47,516 nucleotides of DNA, taken from positions 1 to 47,516 of the IMG/VR virus record IMGVR_UViG_3300016457_000027. One strand, written 5' to 3'. Source of the stretch: a virus. The notes beneath the pieces were generated by a model, which ran no database searches, was not told the origin of the DNA, and was given only the letters and a program-made list of their open reading frames with translations. Position numbers and translations under genes: made by a program. Shown here in pieces: positions 15,493 through 25,642 of this stretch; position 1 is the stretch's first letter, and every line of letters starts with the position of its first letter.

Positions 15493-16683
15493 ATGAGAAA
15501 TTTTGACGATTGGCTTGCGGGCTACCGTGAGTTTACTGAAGAAACTGAAAGTGCACCAATCTTACATAAATGGGTAAGTCTATCTACCATTGCTTCAGTA
15601 CTTCGCCGGAAGGTTTGGCTGAAAGTTGGTAGACTTAAAATATACCCTAATATGTATGTAGTGCTGGTAGCAGAGCCAGGTGTTGCAAGAAAGACTCAGG
15701 CAATTAACTATGCAGTTCCTATTGTACGAGAGATATCTGGTGTTCGTCTATCAGCTGATGCAATAACAAAAGAAGCACTGACTCAGGATATTGCAGAAGC
15801 TAGGGATGCGTCCATACTTCCTAATGGTGACGTTATGGAGCATTGTTCTATCAGTATCGTGTCAAAAGAGTTTGAGAGTTTCTTAGGACAAAAAAAAGAA
15901 AATACTAAGATGCTTGTCTTATTAACTGACCTGTTTGATGCCCCAGACAAATGGGACTATAGGACAAAGAACAGTGGTCAAGATGCAACCGTAGCAGTCT
16001 GTATTAATCTGCTAGCAGCAACAACACCTGATAGTATTGCTAGCTCATTACCTACGCAAGCTATTGGTGGCGGACTGACTAGTAGGATAATGTTTGTGTG
16101 GGCAGCTGGTAAAACAAAGAAAGTAACAGCCCCGCCGGTTCCAGATGCTAAACTAAAGCTAGCTATTATTCAGGATCTAGCTGCTATCTCACGATTATCT
16201 GGTGAATACGAAATGTCTGCTGAATGCTTTAGAAAGTGGGATGCTTGGTATAATGCTTATGAAGAAGAAGATCCCCAGCGTATTGCACCTGATAAATGTT
16301 TTAGAGGATGGTACTCACGAAAGCCACTATATTTGCAGAAGCTTGCATTGATACATACAGCAGCAACTACTGACTCGAATATTATTGAGTGGTCAGCATT
16401 TGAAGCTGCATTGGAGGATGTACTAGAAGTTGAAAGTTACATGGGCAGGACATTTAGTGCAGTTGGTAGAAGTGAAGTAAGTCCAGATGTTGACGCTGTA
16501 ATGCGAGAGATTCAGTCACGTAAGGTTATATCTGAAAAAAAATTGTTACAGCTTGTTTGGCGAGATATTGATGCAAAGAAGTTTGATAACGTAATTGAAA
16601 CTATCTTAAGAACAGGGAAAGTACTTAGGAAGTTTCAAGGACCAGAAGGTGCTAGAGGAATTTGGTACTACTGGGCAACCTAA
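15493..16683 (+). CDS. Replicative helicase/primase-like P-loop protein
   Basis: 396 residues. An N-terminal region is followed by a P-loop-like segment MYVVLVAEPGVARKTQ (residues about 54-69) and LLTDLFDAP (a Walker-B-like region), as in phage DUF3987-type or RepA-like helicases. The P-loop is degenerate, lacking a classic GxxGxGK[ST]. The C-terminus looks like a winged-helix tail. Its place right after the polymerase fits replication fork duty. Palindrome site 4 lies in its leader. Confidence 0.6.
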   Translation: MRNFDDWLAGYREFTEETESAPILHKWVSLSTIASVLRRKVWLKVGRLKIYPNMYVVLVAEPGVARKTQAINYAVPIVREISGVRLSADAITKEALTQDIAEARDASILPNGDVMEHCSISIVSKEFESFLGQKKENTKMLVLLTDLFDAPDKWDYRTKNSGQDATVAVCINLLAATTPDSIASSLPTQAIGGGLTSRIMFVWAAGKTKKVTAPPVPDAKLKLAIIQDLAAISRLSGEYEMSAECFRKWDAWYNAYEEEDPQRIAPDKCFRGWYSRKPLYLQKLALIHTAATTDSNIIEWSAFEAALEDVLEVESYMGRTFSAVGRSEVSPDVDAVMREIQSRKVISEKKLLQLVWRDIDAKKFDNVIETILRTGKVLRKFQGPEGARGIWYYWAT

Positions 16684-16698
16684 ACTGAGGAGGATACT

Positions 16699-16812
16699 AT
16701 GGCTAAGCAAGGAGTACCTAAGAGAGATGGATCTGGTAAGGGAAATCGGAGTAATAAAGGACGTGGTGGCTGTAAACCATCGAACCAACCTAAGCAAGGT
16801 AAAGGGAAATAA
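16699..16812 (+). CDS. Small basic Gly/Lys-rich protein
   Basis: 37 residues: MAKQGVPKRDGSGKG, then an Asn/Lys/Gly/Arg tail, no hydrophobic core. AGGAGGATACT precedes ATG. Last gene of the plus-strand block, directly before a bidirectional terminator. Such small disordered basic proteins are common in phages; function unknown. Confidence 0.6.
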   Translation: MAKQGVPKRDGSGKGNRSNKGRGGCKPSNQPKQGKGK

Positions 16813-16815
16813 GTA

Positions 16816-16848
16816 AAGAAAAAGGGAGCTTACGCTCCCTCTTCTTCT
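16816..16848. terminator. Bidirectional terminator between convergent blocks
   Basis: Stem AGGGAGC / GCTCCCT with loop TTAC (16823-16840). CTTCTTCT follows on the plus strand, and the A-rich AAAGAAAAA gives a T-rich tail on the minus strand. It lies where the early (plus) and late (minus) transcripts meet. Confidence 0.8.
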
Positions 16849-16873
16849 AGTAACTATCCCTGTCGGATACTAG

Positions 16874-17278
16874 CTAATTTGTAACTTGATTAACCTCTTG
16901 CATCTTACTCTTGATACGAACTTCCATTGCAGCTCCAAGATCTCCAATATGCTGTTCAGCTTGCTTGAGCATAGCTGGTGCAATCTTGGTGGTAGCTTGT
17001 TTTACAACCTCATCTTGGATAGCCTTAAGTTCATCCTTAGTAAGTATGCCATTAGCAACTCTCTTTTCCAAGTTTTCACTTGTGTCCAGCAGTACAGCCC
17101 GCACAGTATCATCAATTACTCCAAGCGTTGTGTTGTATGATGCCCTTAGTTTTTCATCGTTGATCTTCTGCCCCATCTTTTTTAAGTACGCAGTCCCTAG
17201 ACTGATAAGGGCAATCAGGATACTCGTTACTGAGCCGATCAGTACCACATATAAGCTTCCTAGTTGTTCTGGTCCCAT
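16874..17278 (-). CDS. Holin-like protein (LLH type)
   Basis: 134 residues. One N-terminal membrane helix (about 8-31, LYVVLIGSVTSILIALISLG) followed by a long amphipathic, charged helix. This matches the LLH/phage_holin_6 style as I know it. It would open the inner membrane at lysis. AGGAGAAAATACG precedes ATG. Next to the peptidase gene, as expected for a lysis cassette at the end of the late block. Confidence 0.6.
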   Translation of the reverse strand: MGPEQLGSLYVVLIGSVTSILIALISLGTAYLKKMGQKINDEKLRASYNTTLGVIDDTVRAVLLDTSENLEKRVANGILTKDELKAIQDEVVKQATTKIAPAMLKQAEQHIGDLGAAMEVRIKSKMQEVNQVTN

Positions 17279-17344
17279 CGTATTTTCTCCTATTTATATA
17301 GTTAATAAATTCCTCATCTTTCATGTATACAAGTGTAGCGAAGT

Positions 17345-17653
17345 TCATTTGGGGTCATACTCCATATGAAATATATCCTTGTCATAATACTCGACTACGT
17401 CAAATCCTGAACCAGCAGCTTGTTTAATATCATGCTTGCTGGCCCCGTTACGTTTAAAATCTACAGCGTTGTGATCGTAGTGCAACGAACCAGGATCATG
17501 ATCGCCTTCACCGATTGAAGTAATATAGGCATCTCGATCATTATCCCAGTAACATTTATGTACTACCCGGCCCCAGGCCTTACGCAATGGGTTAGACATA
17601 CAACCCAGCACACCTTGTTTTGTCCATACGTGAGTTCCATTATTAGTAGTCAT
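17345..17653 (-). CDS. M15-type peptidase, probable endolysin
   Basis: 102 residues. The segment GSLHYDHNAVDF resembles the zinc-binding SxHxxGxAxD signature of D-Ala-D-Ala/L-Ala-D-Glu carboxypeptidases, and FHMEYDP near the C-terminus supplies the last histidine. It would cut peptidoglycan cross-links during lysis. It is short and has no signal peptide, so it would need the holin. AAGGAGG precedes ATG at good distance. Confidence 0.7.
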   Translation of the reverse strand: MTTNNGTHVWTKQGVLGCMSNPLRKAWGRVVHKCYWDNDRDAYITSIGEGDHDPGSLHYDHNAVDFKRNGASKHDIKQAAGSGFDVVEYYDKDIFHMEYDPK

Positions 17654-17686
17654 TCCTCAACCTCCTTTTTACTCATAGTACACCTC

Positions 17687-18052
17687 CTATTGCTGTATAG
17701 TAACAGATTTAATCTGCAATCCTGGAACCACTCCAGGTGCAATATTATCTATACGGATAAACGCTTCATTCGAATAACCAGATTCATTCGGGCCATCTGT
17801 AGCTGTGACCACGTAGTAGAATGTGGTCTCAACATCTCCTGGAATTGTATCAGTATACGTTAATTCTACTACTGGAGTAGGATTTACTTTTGCATACCCA
17901 GCTCCTTGCGTAGTAGATCGATAGATATAATAACCAGTAACATCAGAACTAGAACTTACTCCCCACGTAAGCTCGACCAAAGTGTCTGCAGCAAGTAGGG
18001 TTACTGGACATAACAGTAATGCTATAAGACCTACCAGTAATAATTTTTTCAT
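17687..18052 (-). CDS. Secreted fibronectin type III protein
   Basis: 121 residues: signal peptide (MKKLLLVGLIALLLCPVTLLA, likely cut after Ala21), one FnIII domain (about 25-100, with TGYYIYRS, TFYYVVTATD, ESGYSNEA), short tail. The same design occurs in the interrupted gene at 44458-44805. An exported FnIII protein could bind the host envelope or block superinfection. Coupled by ATGA to the membrane protein upstream; ends in TAG. Confidence 0.75.
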   Translation of the reverse strand: MKKLLLVGLIALLLCPVTLLAADTLVELTWGVSSSSDVTGYYIYRSTTQGAGYAKVNPTPVVELTYTDTIPGDVETTFYYVVTATDGPNESGYSNEAFIRIDNIAPGVVPGLQIKSVTIQQ

Positions 18053-18393
18053 GTTGTCTCCTCCATGCTAAGTTTATCTTTGTCACTAACTCGTTGTGAC
18101 CCAGGACTCTTTCCTCGTACACCTATTACATTGATAAGTAATTGTATCTTTGCGCATAGTGTTTTTTCCATTGTCTCAATTCGTTCTCTAGTTGCATTAC
18201 ATATAAGTTTATGTTTAGGCTCTGTTAGTACAAGCTTATCCATTGCAACTATATCAGCAGCCAACGCAACTACCTTTTCTTGTAATGGTTCAAGTGCAGT
18301 ATTAATAGCACTTCTGATAGCTTTCACAACAGCAATAAAGCCAACAACAATCGTAACTACTGCAACTAAATCAATAAGAATCTGCGGTTTCAT
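18049..18393 (-). CDS. Membrane-anchored coiled protein, lysis region
   Basis: 114 residues. N-terminal hydrophobic helix (about 8-24) and then a helical, coiled-coil-like body. Its place between the ejection protein and the FnIII/peptidase/holin genes suggests a spanin-like or second holin-like lysis protein, but no family is certain. Its start overlaps the end of the large ejection gene; its end overlaps the FnIII start. Confidence 0.6.
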   Translation of the reverse strand: MKPQILIDLVAVVTIVVGFIAVVKAIRSAINTALEPLQEKVVALAADIVAMDKLVLTEPKHKLICNATRERIETMEKTLCAKIQLLINVIGVRGKSPGSQRVSDKDKLSMEETT

Positions 18394-21300
18394 TAATCTC
18401 TCCCATGGTGTGTAGTTGGTATTGCAAGAAAGTATCTAAGATATGACAGCTGGTCATCACCATAAATATCTGGTATATCATCAGTCTGTAGTCGGTGAAA
18501 CTTATTAAATGTAATTGGGACTACCGCATTACTTCCTAGCCAGTTCTGCATAAATGTTGTAAGCATAAACTCATCATCATTACTTTCACGTTGCCCCCAA
18601 GTTCTAAGTCCTGCTTGTATTGCAGGGTTAAGTGATAATGTTGCATGGTAATCTCGCATGTCCAAAAAAGGAATATGAAAGAAGTGATGCTGTAATGCCA
18701 TGTCAGCACTAACCGCGCCACCATAAGTTAGCCCGGCAGCTACTGCCATATCTTTGATAAACTGGTGTGCAATTGGAGTACCAAAAAAGTCAGTCTCTGA
18801 GTTTAAAGCATCAATAAATAGATTTGCTTTGATCTCCTGCTCACCTGTTTTTAACCAAGTACGCACATCACGTAGCTGCTTTAATACATCACTAGCATTA
18901 CCAGCGTTTACCTCATGCTTGATACCATTATACATACCCTTAAATGTTCTACCAGTACGTGCAGCCATAACAGCCCGACGTTCCATGATCTTGTATACTG
19001 TAGAACTGAACATAAACAAAGCACGCAATTTCGGATTATTCAGCCACTGTGGATTAAAGCCCTTAGACAGGAAGTTATTATTTAGAATATAGCTATACAC
19101 ACCATATGCTGATTGCTCAGGAGTCATACCACGCTTAGCAGCCATCCCTAATGCTGCTGTAACAGACACACCTCGGTCAAACAACTCAGCTGTATTAAGA
19201 AATACTGAGCCAGCGTTCTGTGTGTTGCGTGTTATTCGCTGCATCCCTTTCCAGGTTGCCTCTGGAATTTCCATACTTGTATCAACAATTAATCCTCGAA
19301 GATTTCGAGAATGTATCATAGACTTGAACATGTCATCTACAAGTTTTGTTTGGGTAGCTCGTTTGATACCAAGCTCTGCAAGCCCTTTTCCTATGTATGG
19401 AATATCTAAAGCTTTACGCATAAGCATCTTAGATGCTGCAGCTACAGCAGGAAGTATTTGTTCTGGACTGGTTGTTGCAATCGTAGCAAACACTTTTAAT
19501 CCATGCTTAAAACTAGCGCTTGGACTGAGAAATAGTCGTTTCCATACCTCAAAGTTTGCATAGTGTGCAGCCAGCTTATTGCCCATCCCCCACACAACTG
19601 GATTAGTACCATTATATAAGGCTTTAAATCCTTCTCGAAGCCCTTCATTGTTTTGTACTAGGTCAGAGTACATAACATCTTTCCAGCCACCCGCTTCCCA
19701 GAAATCAAAGTTCTGTATTCGAGCTTCTGAGTCTTTGATATAATAGCGCATAGTTTCAGCTATATCAGGTAACAGTGGTCTAGAGTTTTTATTAGTCCGC
19801 TGGTAAAACTTAGCAAACGCATGCGCATCAAGTCGCATATCGTCAATACTAGTCATACGCTTTAGTATATCTGGATGTAGTTTATGTGGAAAGTAATCTT
19901 TCTCAATTACTGGAATACCACGTGCCTTATACCTAACTTTGTATGTATCAAGTAACTGGCGCAGTCTACTAGCTGCTGCTTTATCATCAGGTGTTACCAT
20001 GGCATTAAGCCATGGGTACTTATCTGTACCATCAAGCATTAGTGATACACGGACTGATGAACTATCCTTAGCAAGCTCCCGCATTATCTCATCATGCTGT
20101 GCATAATACTTATCAACACTAGGCTTTAGCTCATCAATGATCTTCTTGTTCTTTGTTAACTCAGCTTGCATAACACCAAGTTCGTCCTCAACAGATGATA
20201 CTTTACCTTTAGCAAATCGAGCAAGTAGCTTCTTTGCATCACCTTCAATAGTCCTTGCATTAGCTACACGCCAATTATACTCAAATTCTTTACTTGCTAA
20301 GTCAAGTAACGGCTTTACAGCTTTATCAATCTTTCGATACTCAGACTTAATACCACCACGCTCTAGTATTGTAAGTAATACTCTTGAAGCGTTATCTACA
20401 TTAGTCATTTCTGCAGCAAAGTTTGATACTTTTAATACAGCAGGGCTAATCATAAAACCCTTGGCCTGATTCATTACTGTATTAAATATCTGCCCAGGCG
20501 ACATCTTATTATACATCATATTAGTTACAGCTTTTTTATTAATAAACTTTCTGGCATTCTTTGCAAAGAACTCACCAGCAGTCCCTTCAGAAAACTTAAT
20601 ACAACTCTGAATATTTTCAGGTTTCAGTATCATCTGACCTTCTTCTACCATCTTAGCTACTAGTCCAGACTTTAGTAATCCTTTTGCAGCTGTACCTAAC
20701 ATACCAGCTTCAGCATCATCAGATGGCATTGCAGTAAAAGCTAGTATTGTTCCAGCACCAATACCAAAAGTCTTAAAGGCAAGTACATTATTTTTACGTG
20801 CATAGTCAGCAATATCCATAGCTGGAATTTGCCGTTTCAGATATATAGGTAAGCCATTCGGATCTCGTACTATACCAGTTGGAGCTGCAGTAGGTGTCTG
20901 CATCTTAAGGAATGGTGGTAAGTTTTCATTTGGACCAAACTGATTTTTCCATAATTTATTTAGTCCTTGTTCTAAGTTCAACAACTCTTCTGGTGTCTTA
21001 GCTTGATTAGCTTTTCCAAGACGCGAAAGTCTACGAGTTAAATCTGCAGCTGTTGCATCCATACTTGTAATTTTAGCCGAGTTATGCCGAACAATTGAAG
21101 CTCCGTATTCAATCATCTGGTTAGTATACTTAGCAGCATCATCCCAGTATATGAGAGCATTCTGGTCAGCTAATGCTTTCATTGCACCTTGTCCTGGGCC
21201 ACCTGGATCAGTAAATACTTTATCAATAAACTCATCATATCGTAAGTTCATCAATGCCCTAGAACTTTCTTTCGGGTCTACTGGACCAGTTGGAATGTAA

Positions 21301-22451
21301 GACATACTCTGTACAGAAGTCTTTGGCGCTGGTAATGCTTTCATTGGAGCAGGAAGCTGTTTAATCCCTTGCTCTTTAATTACACCTTTTGCTAACTGGT
21401 ATTGATAGTCAAGTTCAGGATCAATTACTTCACCATACTGCCAATGCTCAAGTGCTTTCTTTTCAATAACTTCTGTGACATCAGCAGTCTTAACACCGGC
21501 CTTAGCTTTCTTTAGTCCAGTTGCTCGCTTAAGTATACCACCAGCATCAAACGACTTAGGTGCACCAGAGTGTACTGCTAATTCAGTAAGTGCTTTGCCA
21601 GCAAATCTCTTAGCACCAGCTTTTACAACACCGCCAGCAGCACCGTACGCAAGTAGTGGTACACCGAGTAAAGCCTGTGCTTTGTCAATAAGACTATCAT
21701 TATGTACATTACTGCGATACCATTCAGTTCTTTGTATCGCACTGTAAATTGGCTTAGCAACTACCTCTTCCATAATTCCAATAGCTGCTCCCAGCGCTGC
21801 ACCAGTAGCAATACCAGCTGCTGTACCTGGACCAGACCAAGCAGTAGCTATGCCACCAAAAGCAGCACCAGCAGCTGCCATTCCAGCTATCTCTTTATCA
21901 GTAGCAAAGATTGGCTCTTTACTGAGTTCTTCTGACTCAGCAGCACGTGTTCGTTTATGCCACTGCTCGTATCCTGGTGGCTCTACAAGTTTTCCAGTAC
22001 CTTTTAAAATACCAAAAAGATTCAATGGATCAGGAGCAGCTTTCTCTCTATAGTACTTATAGCTTTGTCCAAGCTTTGACTTTCCACGTTCATCTTGACC
22101 AGCATACATTCTAGTAGCAAGTGCATCTAACAGTTGACCAGGTGAGTAATCAGTAGCTTTCCCTGATCTGATAATATTAACAAACTGTTTTTCTAGGTTG
22201 GTAGCAAAGCCACGCATTGGATGGTCACTGGGCATAGCTTTATCAACAGCTTGTGCACGTAACGCAGTCTTTTTATACTTAGGTTTTTTTGATGTAGGCG
22301 AAAACTGTATGGCAGTGTCAGCTACCATCTTATCAATTTTACTTGGATTGGCTAACAACTTATCCCAAGCGGCGTAGCGTTTATTACTCGCAGCTATCTT
22401 GGCATTAAGTCTAGCCTGTCCGCCAGCAAATGCTCGTTCCATTAAATCCAT
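18393..22451 (-). CDS. Large internal virion/ejection-type protein
   Basis: 1352 residues, the largest gene. Long helical stretches are broken by glycine/alanine-rich hydrophobic segments (about residues 188-230: AGMAAAGAAFGGIA, AAGIATGAALGAAIG; another around 580-600) that could insert into a membrane. Size, position after the structural genes and composition fit the internal core or ejection proteins of podoviruses (large polyvalent proteins). I see no clear lytic transglycosylase signature. GGGAG lies before ATG. Confidence 0.65.
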   Translation of the reverse strand: MDLMERAFAGGQARLNAKIAASNKRYAAWDKLLANPSKIDKMVADTAIQFSPTSKKPKYKKTALRAQAVDKAMPSDHPMRGFATNLEKQFVNIIRSGKATDYSPGQLLDALATRMYAGQDERGKSKLGQSYKYYREKAAPDPLNLFGILKGTGKLVEPPGYEQWHKRTRAAESEELSKEPIFATDKEIAGMAAAGAAFGGIATAWSGPGTAAGIATGAALGAAIGIMEEVVAKPIYSAIQRTEWYRSNVHNDSLIDKAQALLGVPLLAYGAAGGVVKAGAKRFAGKALTELAVHSGAPKSFDAGGILKRATGLKKAKAGVKTADVTEVIEKKALEHWQYGEVIDPELDYQYQLAKGVIKEQGIKQLPAPMKALPAPKTSVQSMSYIPTGPVDPKESSRALMNLRYDEFIDKVFTDPGGPGQGAMKALADQNALIYWDDAAKYTNQMIEYGASIVRHNSAKITSMDATAADLTRRLSRLGKANQAKTPEELLNLEQGLNKLWKNQFGPNENLPPFLKMQTPTAAPTGIVRDPNGLPIYLKRQIPAMDIADYARKNNVLAFKTFGIGAGTILAFTAMPSDDAEAGMLGTAAKGLLKSGLVAKMVEEGQMILKPENIQSCIKFSEGTAGEFFAKNARKFINKKAVTNMMYNKMSPGQIFNTVMNQAKGFMISPAVLKVSNFAAEMTNVDNASRVLLTILERGGIKSEYRKIDKAVKPLLDLASKEFEYNWRVANARTIEGDAKKLLARFAKGKVSSVEDELGVMQAELTKNKKIIDELKPSVDKYYAQHDEIMRELAKDSSSVRVSLMLDGTDKYPWLNAMVTPDDKAAASRLRQLLDTYKVRYKARGIPVIEKDYFPHKLHPDILKRMTSIDDMRLDAHAFAKFYQRTNKNSRPLLPDIAETMRYYIKDSEARIQNFDFWEAGGWKDVMYSDLVQNNEGLREGFKALYNGTNPVVWGMGNKLAAHYANFEVWKRLFLSPSASFKHGLKVFATIATTSPEQILPAVAAASKMLMRKALDIPYIGKGLAELGIKRATQTKLVDDMFKSMIHSRNLRGLIVDTSMEIPEATWKGMQRITRNTQNAGSVFLNTAELFDRGVSVTAALGMAAKRGMTPEQSAYGVYSYILNNNFLSKGFNPQWLNNPKLRALFMFSSTVYKIMERRAVMAARTGRTFKGMYNGIKHEVNAGNASDVLKQLRDVRTWLKTGEQEIKANLFIDALNSETDFFGTPIAHQFIKDMAVAAGLTYGGAVSADMALQHHFFHIPFLDMRDYHATLSLNPAIQAGLRTWGQRESNDDEFMLTTFMQNWLGSNAVVPITFNKFHRLQTDDIPDIYGDDQLSYLRYFLAIPTTHHGRD

Positions 22452-22453
22452 TA

Positions 22454-22993
22454 CTATCTCCCAGGAAGTGCAACTGAATTATTAAGTCCTAACAGATCAT
22501 CTTTTTTCTTTTTTCGAATTATACTTGGTACGTTAGACTGTGCAGTAACTGTGTCACCCGGCTGCCACACAGGAGCAGGTTTGTCTCTACCAGCAGCAGC
22601 CATCTGTTCCATAAATTCAGGTGCATATAGTGTCTCAATCGCACGTTTTTTATTACTTAGTATAGTTCCATATAGTTCTTCTTCACGTAACGCTGCACCC
22701 TCATCAAACTGCCTACCAAATTCTTTAGTTCTAGCATAGCTTGGACTAGCTGCTGTTACGGCAGCTCGTTCTCTAGAAGCTCCCTGTTCTTTAGTAGAAG
22801 CTAGCTGTCCAGCATTTGCAAGCTTTTGCTGCTGAAGTTGAGTAGCCATTCTTAGATTAACTCTAGCAAGTTCATCTGCTGACTGTTCTTCATACGTACC
22901 TTTCATTTCACGTTCATTCTTCCGACGCTCTTTCAGTAACTTCTCTGCACGCTCTGGACTATTATATCTGATCTGTGCCCAACTTTGTCCCAT
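22454..22993 (-). CDS. Structural or ejection-associated helical protein
   Basis: 179 residues, charged and helical with many Glu/Lys/Arg/Gln, ending in a basic RKKKK segment and a proline-poor tail. The start at 22993 is chosen because GGGGAG lies just upstream; the longer frame runs into repeat element B. It directly precedes the big ejection-type gene, so it is probably a second internal virion protein. Confidence 0.6.
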   Translation of the reverse strand: MGQSWAQIRYNSPERAEKLLKERRKNEREMKGTYEEQSADELARVNLRMATQLQQQKLANAGQLASTKEQGASRERAAVTAASPSYARTKEFGRQFDEGAALREEELYGTILSNKKRAIETLYAPEFMEQMAAAGRDKPAPVWQPGDTVTAQSNVPSIIRKKKKDDLLGLNNSVALPGR

Positions 22994-23030
22994 AACTTGC
23001 TCCCCCCTATTAGTCTCAGTTGCGGTGCCA

Positions 23031-23177
23031 ACGCACCGCTGGTCCACGGCACACAAAGTACCCAATAACAATCACGCTCCCGGAATGCCAACTCACCCGG
23101 AAGTTACTTGTAAATAATAACATTACCGGCACGCCCGAACTCCACGGATTTACACAGTTCCCGGCACGCCCCACACT
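23031..23177 (-). repeat. Dispersed structured element, copy B
   Basis: Minus strand: GTGTGGGGCGTGCCGGGAACTG, then GGGCGTGCCGGTAATG, then a possible stem CTTCCGG/CCGGGAG, ending GTGCCGTGGACCAG plus hairpin GCGGTGC-GTTG-GCACCGC. It shares 13 identical bases with copy A. It lies between palindrome site 5 and the gene start at 22993, pushing them about 200 bp apart. Confidence 0.75.
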
Positions 23178-23188
23178 GGCGTTATTTA

Positions 23189-23219
23189 AAGAACATTGGT
23201 CACATTGTGACCGAACTAT
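23189..23219 (-). promoter_or_regulatory. Dispersed palindrome, site 5
   Basis: Minus strand reads AGTTCGGTCA-CAATG-TGACCAATGTTCTT, arms at 23198-23212. Sense for the late genes. It sits just after gene 23222-23437 and upstream of 22454-22993, with element B between. Confidence 0.85.
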
Positions 23220-23221
23220 GA

Positions 23222-23437
23222 TTACTTCCTTATCAAGTTATGTATATCCATACGAGGCATCTCTGCGCAAGGTACACTAGTACAACCAGAAATATTAAGA
23301 ATAGCAGTACAGTTAATGAATGTATATAGTGGGATAGGCTTATCATACTTTATATGTACGGTATGCACAAATCCTTCTTGGTGTTTAATCACAACAGTTA
23401 AATGTTTTTCCTTATTATCAATATGCAGTTCTTCCAT
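23222..23437 (-). CDS. Small protein of unknown function
   Basis: 71 residues, no motif recognised. AGGAGAAGTGT precedes ATG, and the previous gene ends in TAG just upstream. Probably a small late protein. Confidence 0.6.
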   Translation of the reverse strand: MEELHIDNKEKHLTVVIKHQEGFVHTVHIKYDKPIPLYTFINCTAILNISGCTSVPCAEMPRMDIHNLIRK

Positions 23438-23446
23438 ACACTTCTC

Positions 23447-25642
23447 CTAAATCATTCCAATAGTTGATATATCAATATCAAGGTATCCGGCAGCAATTAG
23501 CTCTGCACGTAAATCTATTTTTTCTGTTGTGCCTTTAACTGTAAAGTATAGAAACTCCCAAATATTATTACTGTATGTATATACACCATAAAACATTCCT
23601 TGTCCATCAGAGGGTAGTATGTCATTTACAGCAATATAGTATGAAAAATTAGTAACAGCATCTTCTCCTATAATAAGACAGTGTTCAGTTAGGTCACTAA
23701 AAAATGAATCAGGATTATGCTGGTAACCAGAATTGTCATATTCCCAAATTGGGTCGTATGGAAAGTATCCTCCAACAGGCCAATTAGCTGGATCACCTGT
23801 TAGTTGTGTCTTCTCTAGTCTATCATACTCACTTTCAGCTAACACATGTAAATCACCTGAAAAATTAGTACATGGGTCTTCTATATCAATTCCTGCATTA
23901 AGCTGTCCGTCAGGAACTAACACACAATCTATTTCTTGTCTGCGTAGGTAGTTAACTGTTATCTGGTTTATACCAGAAACTGTTAAACATGGCCAATCTG
24001 TGTGTGGACCTTCACTTGCCCAACTACCCCCATACTTTAGAATAATTTTGGTTAGGTTAGATACTTGTGCCACACAGTTTGGAATTGGGCCACCGATATC
24101 AACAGTACCATAAAATTTAACACTTTTTGCTGGATCATACTCTCCCATCCCTCTTGCATAGTGTGTATCCTGCCTATCCTGCTTTACCGTTGCATACATT
24201 TCAAAGTCATTTACTATTCCATACTTAAAAGTTACACCACCTGGAGGGTATGGATGGGAATGTGGACTGTTACCCTTACATACAGCAGCAACGTGTGTAA
24301 TTGTATGCCATAGTGGAAACATTGTAGCATCACAGTTTCTTGGCCAAGTATGTGCCATATCAACCCACTCTTGAAAAGAGGTTGCAGGGTGCGCAAAAAA
24401 TTGCGCAGAGACATATCTACTAGTAGTAAGATGCCCATCGTAAGTAAAACTAATATCTCCCATACTATATGAAATATCTAAAATGTCAGCATCATAGATT
24501 TCAAAAAATGTATACTGAGCCCAGTGATAATCTGTATGTGCTACCGTCAGTACTGTTGTACCATCAAGGTTATCCATGTTACATCTAAGTGTAGTTTGTG
24601 GTATAAAAGTATGTGGGATAGTTATTTCAATAGTATCTGTCTCAACATATCCTACCGGCAACTGCCAAAGTGCTGTGTAGACACCAGCATCCTCAATACG
24701 CTCTGGACTTTGAACCAACTGTATGGGGAAACTTGTAACGTCTACCGTATACTCAAAAATTTCTCTTCCTGCACAATACCAAACTACTAACTCAGTAGCT
24801 GAAACTGCTCTTATCACTGACCAATGAAGTCCATCTCCATGTCGACCTAATCCATTATCATGCCAATCAGAACCGAAGTTATCTTGAACTGGAATACCAG
24901 TTGGATCAAAGGATATCCAAGCTACTGTAATCTCTGGAACTCCATACCCGTCAGGCGATAAAGTAGTTTCAGAATGAAAAAGAAGAAGTCTATTTCCAAA
25001 TACTCGCACATTCATAAATTCATTAGTAAGTGCTAATTCTTCAATACGCAACGCAGCAGCAGACTCTTGTACTTGATGCCGAATATACCTATTACTGGCA
25101 GAAACAGTATAAACAACTCTTCTACTACCTTCAGCTAATACTGGAATCTCATAACTACAATACTCCGTACTACGATCACGATGACTTGGCAATAAGTTAT
25201 TAACGTCAATCTGTGTAATAGGAACTAGGACAAAAGTACTAAGTACTACTACTCCTTCATTATCAAGAAAGTCTAAGTCTAAATCAGAAATTTCTGCAAC
25301 CTCATCTGGTAACACGACTAACCAAAATAATGAAAAGGGAACTACCCCAGGTTTACGTAATTTTATAAAGAAACGTTTTGTAAAAAATAGTTCATTGTAC
25401 TCCTCTTTCTTTATCTTCTTCTTTTCTTCTATGCGTATTGGAGTATGAATAGTTACAAGATCATACCCACCTACTGACGTAGTGTATATTCTGGTACCAT
25501 CAGGAAGCTCAAGATACCGGCGACCTTGTGAAAGACTCTGAAAGTGCATGTCATGTCGCAACTGTGAAAGCTCTCTAGCACCTACTGACTTTAGACTACG
25601 AGCATGATCCTCATCTCCAATATACGTAAAGCGTGTTGCCAT
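23447..25642 (-). CDS. Large beta-rich tail or receptor-binding candidate
   Basis: 731 residues, rich in Tyr, Trp, Asp and beta-strand patterns, no membrane segment. Position among tail genes and composition suggest a virion surface protein, possibly a tail protein that contacts the host. No domain can be named. It abuts the coiled protein gene upstream. Ends with ATT TAG, so amber is a true stop here. Confidence 0.5.
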   Translation of the reverse strand: MATRFTYIGDEDHARSLKSVGARELSQLRHDMHFQSLSQGRRYLELPDGTRIYTTSVGGYDLVTIHTPIRIEEKKKIKKEEYNELFFTKRFFIKLRKPGVVPFSLFWLVVLPDEVAEISDLDLDFLDNEGVVVLSTFVLVPITQIDVNNLLPSHRDRSTEYCSYEIPVLAEGSRRVVYTVSASNRYIRHQVQESAAALRIEELALTNEFMNVRVFGNRLLLFHSETTLSPDGYGVPEITVAWISFDPTGIPVQDNFGSDWHDNGLGRHGDGLHWSVIRAVSATELVVWYCAGREIFEYTVDVTSFPIQLVQSPERIEDAGVYTALWQLPVGYVETDTIEITIPHTFIPQTTLRCNMDNLDGTTVLTVAHTDYHWAQYTFFEIYDADILDISYSMGDISFTYDGHLTTSRYVSAQFFAHPATSFQEWVDMAHTWPRNCDATMFPLWHTITHVAAVCKGNSPHSHPYPPGGVTFKYGIVNDFEMYATVKQDRQDTHYARGMGEYDPAKSVKFYGTVDIGGPIPNCVAQVSNLTKIILKYGGSWASEGPHTDWPCLTVSGINQITVNYLRRQEIDCVLVPDGQLNAGIDIEDPCTNFSGDLHVLAESEYDRLEKTQLTGDPANWPVGGYFPYDPIWEYDNSGYQHNPDSFFSDLTEHCLIIGEDAVTNFSYYIAVNDILPSDGQGMFYGVYTYSNNIWEFLYFTVKGTTEKIDLRAELIAAGYLDIDISTIGMI

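Noticed and set aside
17154-17348. 64-codon minus-strand frame before the holin
   Set aside because: Overlaps the holin in another frame and has no ribosome site.
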